Below are positions 7,337 through 16,800 of a DNA stretch of 64,000 bases, piece after piece. Where the stretch lies: NCBI RefSeq assembly GCF_013373795.3, contig NZ_CP088022.1:6262001-6326000 (forward strand), read 5' to 3'. Both the position numbers and the translations under genes were made by a program. The notes below the pieces were generated by a model. The model worked only from the letters and a program-made list of their open reading frames with translations, did no database searches and was not told where the DNA came from. Every line of letters begins with the position of its first letter. Position 1 is the stretch's first letter. Origin of the DNA: Bradyrhizobium quebecense. Lineage in GTDB: Bacteria; Pseudomonadota; Alphaproteobacteria; Rhizobiales; Xanthobacteraceae.

Positions 7337-9084
7337 GACTTGGCCGCCCCCGCATCGGCGACGATCTTGATCGGTGTGGGCACCGGCGGCGCGACGCGCT
7401 GCAGCACCTGCGCGAGCACGGTCTCCTTCGGCCCGAAGGTCTGCATGCGGCCATCCTTGAGCACCAGCAACTGGTCGACGCCCTCGATGCCAATCGGCCG
7501 GTGTGCGACCACGATGACGACGGCGCCGCGCTCGCGGGCGCCACGCACCGCGCGGGTCAGCGCCTCGTCGCCTTCGCTGTCGAGATTGGAGTTCGGCTCG
7601 TCCAGCACGATCAGGAACGGATTGCCGTAGAGCGCGCGCGCCAGCGCGACGCGCTGCGCCTGGCCTGCGGAAAGCGCCGTACCCTGCTCGCCGACCTGGG
7701 TGTCGTAGCCCTCGCGCATCTTGATGATCATCTCATGCACGCCGGCCTCCTTGGCCGCCGCGATGATACCGTCGGACTTGGCGTCGGGATCGAACCGGCA
7801 GATGTTCTGCGCGACCGTGCCGGCGAACAGTTCGACGTCCTGCGGCAAATAGCCGACATGGCGGCCGAGTTGGTCCGACGACCACTGATCCAGCGCGGCG
7901 CCGTCGAGCCGTACCTTGCCGCGCGCCGGCACCCAGACGCCGACCAGCGCCCGGATCAGCGACGACTTGCCGGACCCGCTCGGGCCGATCACGCCGACGC
8001 CGCTGCCGGCTTCGACGGCGAAGGTGACATCCTGCACGATCGGGCGCTGGTCGCCCGGCGCAACCATGGTCACCGCCTCGACCGACAGCTTCTTCTCCGG
8101 CGCCTGCAGCAGCGTCTGCTCCGGCCGCGCTGGAATCTGCTGCAGCAGGCGGTTGAGACGCTGCCAGCTCTGCCGCGCGGCGACGAAGCTCTTCCAATGC
8201 GCGATCGCGAGATCGACCGGCGCCAGCGCCCGCGCGCTCAGGATCGAGCCGGCGATGATGATGCCGCCGGTGGCCTCCTGGTGGATCACGAGATAGGCAC
8301 CGACCGCGAGCACGGCCGACTGCAGCATCATGCGCAGCACCTTGGCGACCGCACCGAGCCCGCCGCTCACGTCGCTCGCACGCTGGTTGCCGGACAGATA
8401 TTCCTCGTTGGCTTCGTTCCAGCGCTTGTTCATCCGCCCGGCCATGCCCATCGCCACGAGCACTTCGGCGTTGCGGCGGCTGGAGGCGGCGAGATCGTTG
8501 CGCCGCGCCGCGAGCGACATCGCTTCCCTGGCCGGCGTGCGCGACATGTATTCGGTGATCAGCGTCAGCGTCACCAGGATGACGGCACCGACCAGCGCTG
8601 TGACGCCGAGTAGCCAATGGAACGCGAAGCAGATCAGCATGTAGAACGGCAGCCAGGGCAGGTCGAAGAACGCGCCAGGCCCCATGCTGCCGAGGAAGGA
8701 ACGCACATTGTCGAGGTCGCGCAGCGGCTGCAGGCCCTCGCTGCGATTGCCAGCCATCAGCGGCAGCCGCACGATGGTGTCGAACACCCGCGCATTGAGC
8801 GCTTCGTCGAGCGAGGTGCCGACGCGGCCGAGGATCCGTCCGCGCAACAGATCGAGCACGCCCTGGGCCATGTAGAGGACCGCAGCGATGACGACGAGGC
8901 CGACCAGGGTCGGAACACTGCGGCTCGGCAGCACGCGGTCGTAGACCTGCAGCATGAACATCGAACCTGTCAGATACAACAGGTTGATCATGCAACTGAT
9001 GAGGCCGACGCCGATGAAGGCACTGCGGCATGCGCGCAGCGCCTCAGCCAGTTCGGAACGCCGGACAGCGGGCGCGGCTGCCAT
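7333..9084 (-). CDS. type I secretion ABC exporter (fused permease-ATPase, PrsD-like)
   Basis: 583 residues from the ATG at 9084; the longer reading frame to 9405 has a non-homologous Arg-rich front. The N-terminal membrane domain starts with FIGVGLISCMINLLYLTGS and lacks a C39 peptidase domain, so no double-glycine leader is processed. The ATPase domain has Walker A GPSGSGKSS (about 367-375), signature LSAGQAQRVALARAL, Walker B FLIVLDEPNSNLD and a switch His in VVAHRP. It powers one-step export of C-terminal-signal proteins such as RTX adhesins. It is translationally coupled to the HlyD gene. Confidence 0.92.
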   Translation of the reverse strand: MAAAPAVRRSELAEALRACRSAFIGVGLISCMINLLYLTGSMFMLQVYDRVLPSRSVPTLVGLVVIAAVLYMAQGVLDLLRGRILGRVGTSLDEALNARVFDTIVRLPLMAGNRSEGLQPLRDLDNVRSFLGSMGPGAFFDLPWLPFYMLICFAFHWLLGVTALVGAVILVTLTLITEYMSRTPAREAMSLAARRNDLAASSRRNAEVLVAMGMAGRMNKRWNEANEEYLSGNQRASDVSGGLGAVAKVLRMMLQSAVLAVGAYLVIHQEATGGIIIAGSILSARALAPVDLAIAHWKSFVAARQSWQRLNRLLQQIPARPEQTLLQAPEKKLSVEAVTMVAPGDQRPIVQDVTFAVEAGSGVGVIGPSGSGKSSLIRALVGVWVPARGKVRLDGAALDQWSSDQLGRHVGYLPQDVELFAGTVAQNICRFDPDAKSDGIIAAAKEAGVHEMIIKMREGYDTQVGEQGTALSAGQAQRVALARALYGNPFLIVLDEPNSNLDSEGDEALTRAVRGARERGAVVIVVAHRPIGIEGVDQLLVLKDGRMQTFGPKETVLAQVLQRVAPPVPTPIKIVADAGAAKS

Positions 9085-9233
9085 AAAAACCGATCTCTGC
9101 AAAACAAAAGAGTTACGTGATCGCCATGTTGTACAGACGTTTGCGACCACCGTCCATTTCAAGTCGCGCCAACCAAAGCATGGTTCGCGGCCTATTTTTG
9201 TGATCCCACAGACAGTTGACGGAATAATTAGGG

Positions 9234-10028
9234 TTAACCTGCCGCGAAACCCGGACCCGCAGCGGGTGCGCTTCTCGGAAAGGGCACGAGAATGACCGAC
9301 ATCGAGACCCGGCCGATTTCGCCTTCCACGTCGAGCAATACCCCGCTGCCGACGCCGAGCCCGGCCTCCGGGCGCCAGCGGGCCTCGGCGCGAACGCCGA
9401 CCCACTCGCCACGCGGTGGCCGGAACAGTTGCACCGCAAGGTTCGGATTGGGGTCGGCCACCACATTCTGCACCGGGCGCGCGATGCCGTGGGTCCAGTC
9501 GGCCGGACCGAGCACGCGCGCCAGTGGGCCGGCATCCGCAGTCACGCTATGATGCATGCGAAACCAGGCGACATCGCCACCGGCACGGGCTTCCATCGCG
9601 TCCATGAACCAGCTGCGGCCATGGACCGCGTGCGGGCTGTGCAACGGAAAGCGCGTGGGATCCACCGGGTCGGCTGCGCTGCCGTGAAAACCGGGGACCT
9701 CGACCGCACGTTCGCGCGACAGCGTCACGCGCACCGTCGCACAGGGCTGCTCCTCGCCGGCTGGCCACAGGGTGTTGTCGACGACGCTGACCCGGCCGCC
9801 CTCGGTCACGACGGTCACTTGCGTGCGCAATTCCGCCATCGGCGTCGGCCGCAGGAACCAGGCTGAAGCCGATATCGCGGCGCCCCAGTTGCGCGGACCT
9901 GCCATCGCCTCGACCTCGGCGGTCAAGAGACTTGCGACCGCTCCGCCCTGGAGGCCTGCGAACGGCCCCGCCGCCAGCGCGGCCGGCTTCCAGTGATGCG
10001 GCGTGACGAGCGGTTCGAAGATAGCCAA
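9234..10028 (-). CDS. thioesterase-like (double hotdog, TesB/4HBT_3-type) protein
   Basis: About 264 residues. The pattern IFEPLVTPHHWKP, FAGLQGGAVASLL, then a second half containing FRMHHSVTAD and ending in VSMSVILVPF fits acyl-CoA thioesterase-like double-hotdog proteins, which hydrolyse acyl-CoA thioesters. The reading frame opens at an ATG at 10097, but that start would overlap the divergent LysR start codon. I prefer the TTG at 10028, which follows a CAGGAG ribosome site by 12 bases, leaves 67 bp for promoters and begins where family similarity begins. The substrate is unknown; the adjacent LysR gene probably regulates it. Confidence 0.7.
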   Translation of the reverse strand: MAIFEPLVTPHHWKPAALAAGPFAGLQGGAVASLLTAEVEAMAGPRNWGAAISASAWFLRPTPMAELRTQVTVVTEGGRVSVVDNTLWPAGEEQPCATVRVTLSRERAVEVPGFHGSAADPVDPTRFPLHSPHAVHGRSWFMDAMEARAGGDVAWFRMHHSVTADAGPLARVLGPADWTHGIARPVQNVVADPNPNLAVQLFRPPRGEWVGVRAEARWRPEAGLGVGSGVLLDVEGEIGRVSMSVILVPFPRSAPAAGPGFAAG

Positions 10029-10095
10029 GGCGGATGAGATCTCCTGAGGTGAGCAGGGTTGAGCGTGGGAGCAATCTGATCCAGAAATAGCGACC

Positions 10096-11049
10096 ATGAC
10101 AAAAGGCCATTCATCACTGCAGGTGAACAGGATTCACCCATTGGATGCCCCGGATCCACGGGCCATCCCACCGCTGCCGGCGCTGCTTGCCTTCGAGCGC
10201 GCGGCAACCCAGCTCAGCTTCCGTCGCGCCGCGCGCGACCTGTCGCTGAGCCCGTCGGCGATCAGCCATCAGATCCGCGGACTGGAGCAGCAGTTCGGCA
10301 CCAAGCTGTTCGTCCGCGGCGCGCGCTCGGTGCGGCTGACCGCGGACGGCGAACGTTACCTTGCAAAGGTGTCGACCGCGCTGGCGACGCTGCAGGAGGC
10401 GAGCCGCGACATGCTGCGGCAACGCGGCGAGGCCAGCGGCGAGCTGTGGATCAGCTCATTGCCGTTCTTCACCAGCGCCGTGCTGCTGCCGGCGCTGCCG
10501 GAGTTCAAGCGGAGTCATCCGCAACTGACGCTGCGGATCGAGGCCACGCACCAATATGCCGACTTCAACGGCTCGCGCGTCGATGTCGCGATCCGCTACG
10601 GGCGGGAACATGCCGCCGGGCTGAAGGTCGAGCCGCTGGTCCAGGTCAAGGGATTGCCGGTCTGCACGCCGGCGATGGTCAAGGCGGGGCTTCGGAGCCC
10701 TGCGGACCTGTCCCGCGAGGTGCTGATCCATGTCACGACGCAACCGCGGGCGTGGCCGGCCTGGCTGAAGGAGGCCGGGCTGCCGCATCTCGCCCCGCGC
10801 GGGCATCTGTGGCTCGACAGCGTGCCGGCGATGCTGGAGGCCGCCGAACACGGGCTCGGCGTGGCGCTCGCAATGGCGCCCCTCATCAAGGCGCGGCCGG
10901 GCTTCGGCAAGCGGCTGGTGGCGCCGTTTGCGTTCGAGGCCGCGCATCACGAGACGATCTACCTGGTCTCCCGCACCGAGCAGGCACGAGACCGGCGGAT
11001 CGCGGCTGTGCGGCGCTGGATCGCCGACGCGGTGGCGCGGGCATCCTAA
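10096..11049 (+). CDS. LysR-family transcriptional regulator (GcvA-like)
   Basis: 317 residues. The N-terminal winged helix-turn-helix is clear (LSFRRAARDLSLSPSAISHQ, then LEQQFGTKLFVRGARSVRLT), followed by a periplasmic-binding-like effector domain. The family activates or represses a divergent target in response to a small ligand; the target here is probably the thioesterase-like gene. The GTG at about 10123 (VNRIHPLD) is an alternative start. The 3' end overlaps the convergent oppD-like gene by 4 bp, an unusually tight tail-to-tail arrangement. Confidence 0.88.
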   Translation: MTKGHSSLQVNRIHPLDAPDPRAIPPLPALLAFERAATQLSFRRAARDLSLSPSAISHQIRGLEQQFGTKLFVRGARSVRLTADGERYLAKVSTALATLQEASRDMLRQRGEASGELWISSLPFFTSAVLLPALPEFKRSHPQLTLRIEATHQYADFNGSRVDVAIRYGREHAAGLKVEPLVQVKGLPVCTPAMVKAGLRSPADLSREVLIHVTTQPRAWPAWLKEAGLPHLAPRGHLWLDSVPAMLEAAEHGLGVALAMAPLIKARPGFGKRLVAPFAFEAAHHETIYLVSRTEQARDRRIAAVRRWIADAVARAS

Positions 11050-12023
11050 ACCGCGGCGACCGCCGACTCTGCGAGAACGCAGCGCGCCAGATGCCCGGGC
11101 GCGGTTTGCACGCTGGGCGGCAATTGTTCACTGCAGCGCGGCTCGGCGAACTTGCAGCGTGGTGCAAACGAGCAGCTCGCCGGTGCGTGATCGAGCGAGG
11201 GCGGCGTGCCCGGAATGGTCTCGAGCCGCTGACCGCGCATCGCGCCGTGAATGGTCGAGGCCAGCAGGCCCTTCGCATAGGGATGAACCGGCGTGCGCAC
11301 GATATCGCGCAAGGCGCCCTGCTCCACGATCTGGCCGGCATACATCACCGCGACCCGATCGCAGATCTCGATGGCAACGCCGATGTCGTGGGTGACGAAG
11401 ATGACGGACATCCCGAACTCGCGCTGCAGCTCGCGCAGCAGCAGCAGGATCTGGATCTGCACAGTGGCATCGAGCGCGGTGGTCGGCTCATCCGCGAGCA
11501 GGATCTTCGGCTTGCAGGCCAGCGCCAGCGCGATCATCGCACGCTGGCGCATGCCGCCCGACATCTCATGCGGATAGGACTCGAGCCTTCGCTTCGCGGA
11601 CGGGATCCGCACCACTTCGAGCATCTCGAGCGCGCGCGCGGTGGCGTCGCGCTCGCTCTTGCCCTCGTGGCGCATCACCGTCTCCGCAATCTGGCGACCG
11701 ATGGTGTAGACCGGATCGAGCGCCAGCGCCGGCTCCTGGAAGATCATCGAGACGGTCTGGCCGCGGAATGCGGACAGCGCCTCGTCATCCATCGCCAGCA
11801 CGTCCCGACCGAGCACATTGACGCTGCCGGTGATCTGCGTGCGCTTCTTCGGCAACAGCCGCATCAGTGCGCGCAGCGTCACGCTCTTGCCCGAGCCGGA
11901 CTCGCCGAGCAGCCCCAACACCTCGCCCTCGCCGAGCTGTAGGCTGAGATCGTTCACGGCATGGACCGTACGATCTCCGGTGAAGCGGATGTTGAGGTTG
12001 TTGATCTCGACGAGGTTGGTCAT
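11046..12023 (-). CDS. oligopeptide-type ABC transporter ATP-binding protein (DppD/OppD)
   Basis: 325 residues. Walker A GESGSGKS is at residues 40-47, the signature is [15 protein letters not shown], Walker B is [13 protein letters not shown], and the switch is VTHD. A C-terminal Cys-containing oligopeptide-family extension is present ([16 protein letters not shown]). It is the last gene of the operon running from 18453. It energises import together with the OppF-like ATPase at 13617, from which it is separated by the amidase and AtzG-like genes. The start overlaps the amidase stop by 4 bp. Confidence 0.9.
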   Translation of the reverse strand: MTNLVEINNLNIRFTGDRTVHAVNDLSLQLGEGEVLGLLGESGSGKSVTLRALMRLLPKKRTQITGSVNVLGRDVLAMDDEALSAFRGQTVSMIFQEPALALDPVYTIGRQIAETVMRHEGKSERDATARALEMLEVVRIPSAKRRLESYPHEMSGGMRQRAMIALALACKPKILLADEPTTALDATVQIQILLLLRELQREFGMSVIFVTHDIGVAIEICDRVAVMYAGQIVEQGALRDIVRTPVHPYAKGLLASTIHGAMRGQRLETIPGTPPSLDHAPASCSFAPRCKFAEPRCSEQLPPSVQTAPGHLARCVLAESAVAAV

Positions 12024-13432
12024 GCGAGCTTGGGTACCCTGGCGTGGAAATCGGTCGCGCGCTGGAAGGCGGCGCCGATCCGGAGCAACACCGCTTCCTC
12101 GAAGGAGCGGCCGATCAGCTGCATGCCGACCGGCAGACCCGCCTTGGTGAAACCCGAGGGGATCGAGAGCGACGGCAGGCCGAGATAGTTGACCGGGCGG
12201 GTGAACCGCGTCAGGCGCTGGATCACCGCCTCGGCGCCCGGGCCATTGCCGACGTCGCTCTCGGCGATCGTCGGCGCCGGCACCGGGGCCGACGGCGCGA
12301 TCACCGCATCGACACCGCTGACCGCCGCGTTGTGCGCAGCGAGCGCGGGTCCGCGCCAGCGCATCGCCTCGAGGTAGGTCACCGCGGGAATGGTGAGGCC
12401 ATTCTGCAGCCGCATCAGGACCTGTGCGCCGTAGTCCTGCGGCCGCTCGATCATCCAGCGCTTGTGGTAGGCTGCGGCCTCGGCCGCGAGCACCAGTTGC
12501 GACGCGGCGCTGAGCTGGCGCTGATCGGGAAGCTCGACCTTGACGATCTCGGCGCCCTCCTTCTTCAGGGTGGCCACGGTCTCGTCGAGGATGCGTGCCA
12601 CCTCACCATCGAGGTCGTCGACATAGAACGCCGTCGGGACGCCGATCTTGAGGCCCTTCAGCGACTGCCTGGTCGCAGCCAGATAGTCGGGCACCGGCTG
12701 CGTCGACGCCGTCAGATCCTCGGGGTCGGCGCCGGCCATCAGGCCGAGCAGCAGCGCGCAGTCCTCAGCGGTCTGCGCCAGCGGACCGACGGTATCGAGC
12801 GACTGCGACAGCGGCATCGCGCCGGCCCGGCTGACGCGGCCGACCGTCGTCTTGAGGCCGGTGACGCCGCAGAAATGCGCGGGCATGCGCACCGAGCCGC
12901 CGGTGTCGGAACCCAGCGCGGCAAAGGTGAGCCGCGCGGCGACCGCCGAGCCCGAACCCGACGACGAGCCGCCGGTGATGTGCGCGACGTTCCAGGGATT
13001 GCGCACCGCGCCGTAATGCACGTTGTGGCCGGTCGGCCCATAGGCGAACTCGACCATCTGCAGCGAGCCGAGCCGGACCTGCCCGGCATCCTTCAGCCGC
13101 TGCAACGCCGTCGCAGTCGTCTTCGGCACGAAGTCGCGGCGGATCAGCGAGCCGCAGGTCACGACCTTGCCGGCCTCGTAATACATGTCCTTGTGCGCCA
13201 GCGGCACGCCGTGCAGCGGCCCCCGGCCGTTGCCCTTGGCGAGCGCGGCATCGGCTTCGGTCGCGGCCGCAAGCGCCTGTTCGGACTCGATCGCCATGTA
13301 GGCGTTGAGGCGCGGCTGCCATTCCGCAATGCGATGCAGCACGGCGCGCGTCACCTCATGCGAGGAGACCTTCTTGTCGGCAATCGCCTTGGCGACCGCG
13401 GTCAGCGTCATCAGGGCCGGTTCGGTGCTCAT
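12020..13432 (-). CDS. AtzE-like amidase (amidase signature family)
   Basis: 470 residues. The amidase-signature triad is intact with textbook spacing: Lys81 (AHKDMYYE), cis-Ser156 in GGSSSGSG and nucleophile Ser180 in SDTGGSVRMP. Residue pattern and the small partner gene upstream resemble AtzE, which needs AtzG to hydrolyse 1-carboxybiuret, releasing ammonia. It is sandwiched between the two ATPase genes of an ABC importer, with 4-bp overlaps on both sides, which strongly suggests it cleaves what the importer brings in. Other amides or N-carbamoyl compounds are equally possible. Confidence 0.85.
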   Translation of the reverse strand: MSTEPALMTLTAVAKAIADKKVSSHEVTRAVLHRIAEWQPRLNAYMAIESEQALAAATEADAALAKGNGRGPLHGVPLAHKDMYYEAGKVVTCGSLIRRDFVPKTTATALQRLKDAGQVRLGSLQMVEFAYGPTGHNVHYGAVRNPWNVAHITGGSSSGSGSAVAARLTFAALGSDTGGSVRMPAHFCGVTGLKTTVGRVSRAGAMPLSQSLDTVGPLAQTAEDCALLLGLMAGADPEDLTASTQPVPDYLAATRQSLKGLKIGVPTAFYVDDLDGEVARILDETVATLKKEGAEIVKVELPDQRQLSAASQLVLAAEAAAYHKRWMIERPQDYGAQVLMRLQNGLTIPAVTYLEAMRWRGPALAAHNAAVSGVDAVIAPSAPVPAPTIAESDVGNGPGAEAVIQRLTRFTRPVNYLGLPSLSIPSGFTKAGLPVGMQLIGRSFEEAVLLRIGAAFQRATDFHARVPKLA

Positions 13433-13620
13433 TTCGACACCTTCTGCGCCAGCAGGAAGCTCGCGGGTTCGAGATCGAACGGCAGCGTGCCGGAGATCGG
13501 CGCGAAGCCGTCGAATGCCGGTCCGATCGAGTTGGCGATGCGGGTCGCGACATCGTCATCGGCGGGCACGTCGGCGACGTGCGCGATCACCTTGACGTCC
13601 TTGGGAGTGGGTCTGGTCAT
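13429..13620 (-). CDS. AtzG-like small subunit (DUF4089) of the amidase
   Basis: 63 residues from ATG 13620. The pattern VATRIANSIGPAFDGFAPIS and the tail LPFDLEPASFLLAQK match the small helical AtzG/DUF4089 proteins, which resemble GatC and stabilise their AtzE-type amidase. It overlaps the amidase start by 4 bp and the upstream oppF-like stop by 4 bp, so the amidase complex is translated in lockstep with the transporter. The reading frame extends upstream to 13767, but that part is the antisense tail of the ATPase gene. Confidence 0.75.
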   Translation of the reverse strand: MTRPTPKDVKVIAHVADVPADDDVATRIANSIGPAFDGFAPISGTLPFDLEPASFLLAQKVSK

Positions 13621-14690
13621 GCCGCGTTTTCTCCTTTTGCTTTTGCCGGCGCGCGGCTGTGCCCCGAGCCAGCAATGGCCATGTAGCACGCCGCTTGATG
13701 GCCCATTGTATCGAGATCGCTGAGTTTTGGCGTGTCGTTTGCGCAGAGCGGCTCCGCAAACGGGCAACGGGTGTGAAACCGGCAGCCGGCCGGCGGGTCG
13801 ATCGGATTGGGCGGATCGCCCGAGATCGGCGGCACCTCGGTGCGCCTGTCGGGATCGGATGACGGCATCGCCGCCAGCAGCGCGCGGGTATAGGGATGTG
13901 CCGGCGCGTCCCAGACCGCGTCGACCGGGCCGAGCTCGACGACTTCGCCGAGATACATCACCAGCACGCGATCGGAGATGTAGCGGACCACGTTGAGATC
14001 GTGGCTGATGAAAAGATAGGTCAGGCCGAATTCACGCTTCAAATCGGCGAGCAGATTGAGCACCTGCGCCTCGACCGATTTGTCGAGCGCGGAAACCGCC
14101 TCATCGAGAATCACGAGCCGCGGCGACAGCGCGAGCGCGCGGGCGATATTGACGCGCTGGCGCTGGCCGCCGGACACTTCGTGCGGGTAGCGGTTGGCGA
14201 AGATCTCCGGCCGCAAGCCCACCTTGCCGAGCAACTCGCGCGCCAGCGTCCGCGCCGTGTCATCGGCCATGCCGTGGACTTTGGGTCCGAACGCGATCGA
14301 CTCCTCAATGGTGAGGCGCGGGTTGAGCGAGGCGTAGCTGTCCTGGAACACCATCTGCACGCCGCGTCGCAAATCGCGCAGCGAGAGCGCCGGACCGACC
14401 TGCCGGCCGTCAAAGATGATGTCGCCGGCATCGCGCGCCATCAGGTGCATCAACAGCCGCGCGGTGGTCGACTTGCCGCAGCCGGATTCGCCGACAATGC
14501 CGACGGTCTCGCCCTTCATGACCGCGAAGCTGACGTCGTCGACGGCACGCACGGTCTTGCGCGGGCTGAACAGCCCGCCGCGCACCGGGAAGTGCTTGGT
14601 CAGTCCCTTGACCTGCAGCAGCGGCTGCGCGGCGCCGCCGATATCGGCGACCGGCTCCAGCATATCGACAGAGAGATTGGCCTCGCTCAT
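13617..14690 (-). CDS. oligopeptide-type ABC transporter ATP-binding protein (DppF/OppF)
   Basis: 357 residues. It contains Walker A GESGCGKST, signature VSGGQRQRVNIARAL, Walker B LVILDEAVSALD with Ala replacing the usual Pro of DEP, the switch ISHD, and the Cys-rich C-terminal tail of oligopeptide ATPases (GCRFHTRCPFAEPLC). It pairs with the OppD-like protein at 11046 to drive import. It lies 3 bp downstream of the dppC-like gene. Confidence 0.9.
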   Translation of the reverse strand: MSEANLSVDMLEPVADIGGAAQPLLQVKGLTKHFPVRGGLFSPRKTVRAVDDVSFAVMKGETVGIVGESGCGKSTTARLLMHLMARDAGDIIFDGRQVGPALSLRDLRRGVQMVFQDSYASLNPRLTIEESIAFGPKVHGMADDTARTLARELLGKVGLRPEIFANRYPHEVSGGQRQRVNIARALALSPRLVILDEAVSALDKSVEAQVLNLLADLKREFGLTYLFISHDLNVVRYISDRVLVMYLGEVVELGPVDAVWDAPAHPYTRALLAAMPSSDPDRRTEVPPISGDPPNPIDPPAGCRFHTRCPFAEPLCANDTPKLSDLDTMGHQAACYMAIAGSGHSRAPAKAKGENAA

Positions 14691-14693
14691 GCT

Positions 14694-15581
14694 CTAATTC
14701 CTGATGTCCATGGCGCTGCGCATGCCGTCGCTGAGCAGATTGAAGCAGATCGAGACCGCGAAGATCATCGCACCCGGCAGCGCCGCGACCCATGGATTGA
14801 CATAGATCGCGGTACGCAGCGTGTTCAGCATCAAGCCCCATTCCGGCTCCGGCGGCTTGGTGCCGAGCCCGAGGAACGAGAGGCCCGCGGCCAGGATCAT
14901 CGACACCGAAATCAGGCCGGTGGCGTAGACGAAGATCGGGCCGAGCACATTGCCGAGCATGTGGACGCGCATGATGGTGAACGGACCGGCGCCGGACGCG
15001 CGCGCCGCCTCGACGAAGTCCATGTTGCGGACACCGGTGGTGACGCTTTCGGCGACGCGGGTGATCTGCGGCACGAACACGATGGTCAGCGACACGATCG
15101 AATTGGTGATGCCGGCGCCGAGTGCACCCGAGATCGCGATCGCGAGCAGCACCGAAGGAAATGCGTAGAACACGTCGACGGTGCGCATGATCGCGGTGTT
15201 GAGCTTGCCGCCGACGTAACCGGCGACGAGGCCGAGCGAGGTGCCGATCATGAAGGCGAGGATCACCGGCAGGATGCCGATGACCAGCGACAGCCGTCCG
15301 CCATAGATCAGTCGCGCCAGCATGTCGCGGCCGAGTTCGTCGGTGCCGAGCGGATAGCCTGGCGTGCCGATGTGGCGGAGACGGCGGATCATCGAGCCCT
15401 GATAGGGATCGGCGAGATGCAGCCATGGCGCCAGCAGCGCGGAGGCAAAGATCAGAACCAGGATGATGGCGCAGGCCATGCTGACCTTGTCGCGCCTGAT
15501 GCGGCGCCCAACCGTCGCCCAGTAGCCGCGTGCCTTGGTCGCGGGGGCGGCCTGCAATGCAGTATCTGACATCGCACTCAT
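14694..15581 (-). CDS. dipeptide/oligopeptide ABC transporter permease (DppC-like)
   Basis: 295 residues from ATG 15581 (an ATG at 15572 is possible). It has an N-terminal membrane helix (ACAIILVLIFASALLAPWL), a periplasmic segment with GTDELGRDMLARLIYGGR, and the inner-membrane binding-protein-dependent permease core with the EAA loop (VEAARASGAGPFTIMRVHML), followed by AAGLSFLGLGTKPP. These are hallmarks of DppC/OppC. It forms the translocation pore with the DppB-like permease upstream. Confidence 0.9.
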   Translation of the reverse strand: MSAMSDTALQAAPATKARGYWATVGRRIRRDKVSMACAIILVLIFASALLAPWLHLADPYQGSMIRRLRHIGTPGYPLGTDELGRDMLARLIYGGRLSLVIGILPVILAFMIGTSLGLVAGYVGGKLNTAIMRTVDVFYAFPSVLLAIAISGALGAGITNSIVSLTIVFVPQITRVAESVTTGVRNMDFVEAARASGAGPFTIMRVHMLGNVLGPIFVYATGLISVSMILAAGLSFLGLGTKPPEPEWGLMLNTLRTAIYVNPWVAALPGAMIFAVSICFNLLSDGMRSAMDIRN

Positions 15582-15599
15582 GGGAAGACTCTTAGTTGG

Positions 15600-15646
15600 A
15601 GCATGATCTTCGCGGAAAACCGGTATCCACTTTTCCGGATCATGCT
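15600..15646. repeat. short palindromic repeat between dppB- and dppC-like genes
   Basis: A 47-bp element with outer arms AGCATGATC and GATCATGCT and an inner near-palindrome GAAAACCGGTATCC / ACTTTTCCGG. It starts directly after the dppB-like stop, so it sits inside the operon transcript, where it could form a hairpin that tunes expression of the downstream genes. Confidence 0.7.
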
Positions 15647-16600
15647 CTAACTCCGCTTGATGCGCGGATCGATCGCGGCCTGCGCGATATCGACCAGGAG
15701 ATTGAGCAGCACGAAGAATAGCGCAAGCACCAGGATCGTGCCCTGCAGCAGCGGCAGATCGCGCTGGAAGATCGCGGAGTTCAGCAACAGGCCCGAGCCC
15801 GGCCAGGAGAACACGGTCTCGATCAGGATCGAGCCGCCGAGCATGTAGCCGAGTTGCAGACCCATCACCGCAAGCGCGGTCGGCGCCGCGTTCTTGATGA
15901 CGTGACGAAATACCCCGGTCTCGCGCAGGCCCTTGGCGCGCAGCGCCTCGACAAAATCCTGGCTCAGGATGTCGCCGGTCAGCGCGCGCACCGTGCGCGT
16001 GACGATGCCCATCGGGATCACCGAGGTGGTGATCGCGGGCAGCACCAGATAGCGCAGGTGCTCCCAGTCCCACGCCCAGGCGCCGGAGCCGCCCGGCCCG
16101 GCACCGACCGCCGGCAGCCAGTTGAGCTGCACCGAGAAGATGATGACCAGCACCATGCCGAGCCAGTAGTGCGGCAGCGAGACGCCGGCGATGGCAACCG
16201 ACGTCGCGACCTTGTCGACCCAGGTGTCGCGGAAATAGCCGGCGATCAGCCCGAACAGCAGGCCGAGCGTAAAACCGATCATCGCTGCCGCAATCGCCAG
16301 CATCACGGTGTTGCCGACCGCGCGCATCACTTCGGACAGCACCGGCCGCCCGGTGGCGATCGAATTGCCGAGATCGCCATGGATCGCGCGCCACAGCCAC
16401 AGACCGAATTGCACCGGCAATGGGCGATCGAAGCCGTAGGCGCTGCGCAATTGCGCGGCGAGCTCCTGCGAGGCATCGGCCGGCAGCACCGCGACCAGCG
16501 GATCGCCGGGCGTGATGTGCACCAACAGGAAGCACACCAGCGCAACGCTGAGCACGATCGGAATGACGTAGACGATCCGTCTGGACGTATAGGCGAGCAC
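15647..16600 (-). CDS. dipeptide/oligopeptide ABC transporter permease (DppB-like)
   Basis: 317 residues from a GTG at 16600. The start MLAYTSRRIVYVIPIVLSV, the TPGDPL motif, the insertion GDLGNSIATGRPV, and the EAA loop (VEALRAKGLRETGVFRHVIK) define DppB/OppB. It has about six membrane helices and ends with IDPRIKR as usual. It pairs with the DppC-like permease. No frameshift or truncation is seen. Confidence 0.9.
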   Translation of the reverse strand: MLAYTSRRIVYVIPIVLSVALVCFLLVHITPGDPLVAVLPADASQELAAQLRSAYGFDRPLPVQFGLWLWRAIHGDLGNSIATGRPVLSEVMRAVGNTVMLAIAAAMIGFTLGLLFGLIAGYFRDTWVDKVATSVAIAGVSLPHYWLGMVLVIIFSVQLNWLPAVGAGPGGSGAWAWDWEHLRYLVLPAITTSVIPMGIVTRTVRALTGDILSQDFVEALRAKGLRETGVFRHVIKNAAPTALAVMGLQLGYMLGGSILIETVFSWPGSGLLLNSAIFQRDLPLLQGTILVLALFFVLLNLLVDIAQAAIDPRIKRS

Positions 16601-16614
16601 GTTGCGTTCTTTCT

Positions 16615-16777
16615 ACCTTCTCCCCTTGTGGGAAGAAGGTGGCGCGCGGAGCGCGCCGGATGAGGGGTTCTATCCGCGGATACAGTCATTTCATTTTCGG
16701 CGAGGAGCGTCCGCGGAGACGACCCCTCACCCGGCTTTGCTGTCGCGAAGCCACCCTCTCCCACAAGGGGAGAGGGT
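16615..16777. repeat. long palindromic repeat between binding-protein and permease genes
   Basis: Ends ACCTTCTCCCCTTGTGGGA and TCCCACAAGGGGAGAGGGT are near-perfect inverted complements about 120 bp apart. Inside are GCGCGCGGAGCGCGC and TCCGCGGA palindromes. It lies in the roughly 200-bp gap between the solute-binding protein and dppB-like genes. Such a stem could end or stabilise part of the transcript, leaving the binding protein in excess over the permease. Confidence 0.75.
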
Positions 16778-16800
16778 GCCTAAGAGCGTCGCGCGTTATC

